Shown here one piece after another: positions 13,749 to 14,864 of a stretch of DNA of 14,864 nt; the stretch's first letter is position 1, and every line of letters begins with the position of its first letter. Position numbers and translations under genes: made by a program. The notes beneath the pieces are model-generated. The model was not told the origin of the DNA and ran no database searches. It saw only the letters and a list, made by a program, of their open reading frames with translations. Source of the stretch: JANNXQ01 sp031425095 (lineage in GTDB: Bacteria > Verrucomicrobiota > Verrucomicrobiia > Chthoniobacterales > Chthoniobacteraceae); NCBI GenBank assembly GCA_031425095.1, contig JANPIS010000108.1, positions 1-14,864 of the forward strand, written 5' to 3'.

Positions 13749-14864
13749 GTTCCACGCGCGGAGTGTGTTCAGCTTTCTCCGGGCAGCTTCGCAGCCGGAG
13801 GGGCTCGTGCAGCAGGCGGCGGCGCTCGAGCTGCCGGCGCTCGCGGTGTGCGATCGCGACGGCGTGTATGGCACGGCGCGCGTGCATGCGGCGGCGCGCG
13901 AAGCGAAGATCCGGGCGATCGTCGGGACGGAACTGACGCTGGAGGATGGCAGCGTGCTGCCGGTGCTCGTGGCGACGCGCACAGGGTATCGGAATCTTTG
14001 CCAGCTCATCACCCGCGCGAAGCTGCGCACGCCAGAGAGCGAGCGTCGCACGAAAGCCGGCACGCCGGTGCAGTGGGCCGAGCTCGCTGAATTCGCCGAC
14101 GGTCTCGTCGTGCTCACCGGCGATGAGGAAGGGCCGGTGCAGCGCTGTCTCGCTCGCGACGATCGCGCCGGAGCGATGGAGCGCGTGGAGCGACTCACTG
14201 CTGCCTTCGGAAAAGGAAATGTCTTCGTCGAAATCCAGCGCCACCTGCGCCGCGGTGAAGACACGATCAACGACGCGCTCGTCGATCTCGCCGGAGCCAC
14301 GCGAATGCCGCTGCTCGCGACGAATGGCGTGCTCCACGCCACGCGCGAGGAGCAGCGGGTGCTCGATGTCTTCACCTGCGCTCGGCACCACACGCATCTC
14401 GATGCGGCGGGACGCCTGCTCGCGGTGAATGACGAGCGGCATCTCAAGTCCGCGCGGCAGATGGAGCGACTTTTTCGCGATCGGCCCGAGGCGATCACGA
14501 ACACCCTGCGCCTCGCCGAACGGCTTGAATTTTCCCTCGAGAATCTCGGCTACGAATTCCCCCGTTACCGCGTGCCCGAAGGCGAGACGATGGATTCCTT
14601 CCTGCGGAAAGTGACGATGGCCGGCGCCCGTGCGCGCTACTCGCATCTCGGCGCGCGCGTCTCGGCGCAGCTCCGGCGCGAGCTCGACCTCATCGCGAAG
14701 CTCGGCTTCAGCGGCTACTTCCTCATCGTCTGGGATCTGGTGAATTTCTGCACCGAGCAGGGCATTCTCGTGCAGGGCCGCGGTTCGGCGGCGAACAGCG
14801 TCGTCTGCTACGCGCTCGGCATCACGGCGTGCGATCCCATCGCGTGCAATCTGCTCTTCGAGCG
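13729..14864 (+). CDS. dnaE2: DnaE2 (ImuC), error-prone DNA polymerase III alpha subunit, N-terminal part
   Basis: The frame is open to the window end, giving 378 complete codons of a protein that normally has over 1000 residues. The N-terminal PHP domain opens with YVEFHARSVFSFLRAASQPEGLVQQAA (5-31) and LALAVCDRDGVYG-type LPALAVCDRDGVYG (35-48), the DnaE2 pattern. The usual second histidine of the PHP H-x-H motif is arginine (H9-A-R11), so the PHP metal site is probably degenerate. Later segments include VFVEIQRHLRRGED (165-178) and LLATNGVLHATREEQRVLDVFTCARH (195-220). The start of the polymerase palm, GYFLIVWDLVNFC and GILVQGRGSAANSVVCYALGIT (345-366), includes the conserved GRGSAANS nucleotide-binding segment; the catalytic aspartates are downstream. 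Role: the polymerase that performs mutagenic translesion synthesis with ImuA and ImuB. The ATG at 13729 overlaps the end of imuB by 20 bp and has an AGGGG at short spacing. Confidence 0.9.
   Translation, partial: MAARYVEFHARSVFSFLRAASQPEGLVQQAAALELPALAVCDRDGVYGTARVHAAAREAKIRAIVGTELTLEDGSVLPVLVATRTGYRNLCQLITRAKLRTPESERRTKAGTPVQWAELAEFADGLVVLTGDEEGPVQRCLARDDRAGAMERVERLTAAFGKGNVFVEIQRHLRRGEDTINDALVDLAGATRMPLLATNGVLHATREEQRVLDVFTCARHHTHLDAAGRLLAVNDERHLKSARQMERLFRDRPEAITNTLRLAERLEFSLENLGYEFPRYRVPEGETMDSFLRKVTMAGARARYSHLGARVSAQLRRELDLIAKLGFSGYFLIVWDLVNFCTEQGILVQGRGSAANSVVCYALGITACDPIACNLLFE

Overview
High-GC bacterial DNA in which every supportable gene is on the + strand. The mix of secreted FG-GAP, SUMF1 and BNR-repeat proteins, a GntR/FCD-regulated sugar operon, an imuA-imuB-dnaE2 cassette and hairpin-rich dispersed-repeat-like DNA suggests the Verrucomicrobiota (Planctomycetota-Verrucomicrobiota-Chlamydiota group). 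This is an inference from gene content; no rRNA or tRNA is present to confirm it.

Layout. (1) Bases 2-169 are the 3' end of a ParA/Soj-type ATPase gene, followed by a secreted protein of unknown function with two similar beta-rich halves (193-1017); no parB follows. (2) Bases 1110-11309 look like one long operon. It starts with a GntR/FCD repressor preceded by a perfect 12-bp palindrome. Next come a secreted nine-motif FG-GAP protein, an AraB-type ribulokinase, a secreted SUMF1-domain/BNR-sialidase fusion, an MFS transporter, a DHDPS/N-acetylneuraminate lyase-family aldolase, a second secreted BNR sialidase-like protein and a secreted NTF2-like (DUF4440/SnoaL type) protein. Three junctions are 4-bp ATGA overlaps, one is directly adjacent, and the other gaps are 12 to 47 bp. 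(3) Bases 11400-14864 (running off the end) hold the translesion mutasome cassette imuA-imuB-dnaE2. An inverted repeat just before imuA could be a LexA/SOS operator.

How they may work together. In the operon, two secreted sialidase-like beta-propellers could release a sugar or sugar acid outside the cytoplasm. The MFS carrier would import it, and the class I aldolase/lyase and the pentulose kinase would process it inside under GntR control. The true substrate cannot be read from sequence. The aldolase resembles sialate lyase, but no ManNAc kinase or epimerase is present, and the ribulokinase has no isomerase or 4-epimerase partner here. In the imu cassette, ImuA (RecA-like), ImuB (catalytically dead Y-family protein with a beta-clamp motif) and DnaE2 (polymerase) would form the usual error-prone repair complex.

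The points most worth a second look are the SUMF1-sialidase fusion and its operon, the two palindromic candidate operators, a heptanucleotide tandem repeat at the 3' end of imuA, and three tandem hairpins across the imuB/dnaE2 junction that encode an extra C-terminal tail on ImuB. No stretch longer than 300 bases lacks a gene.
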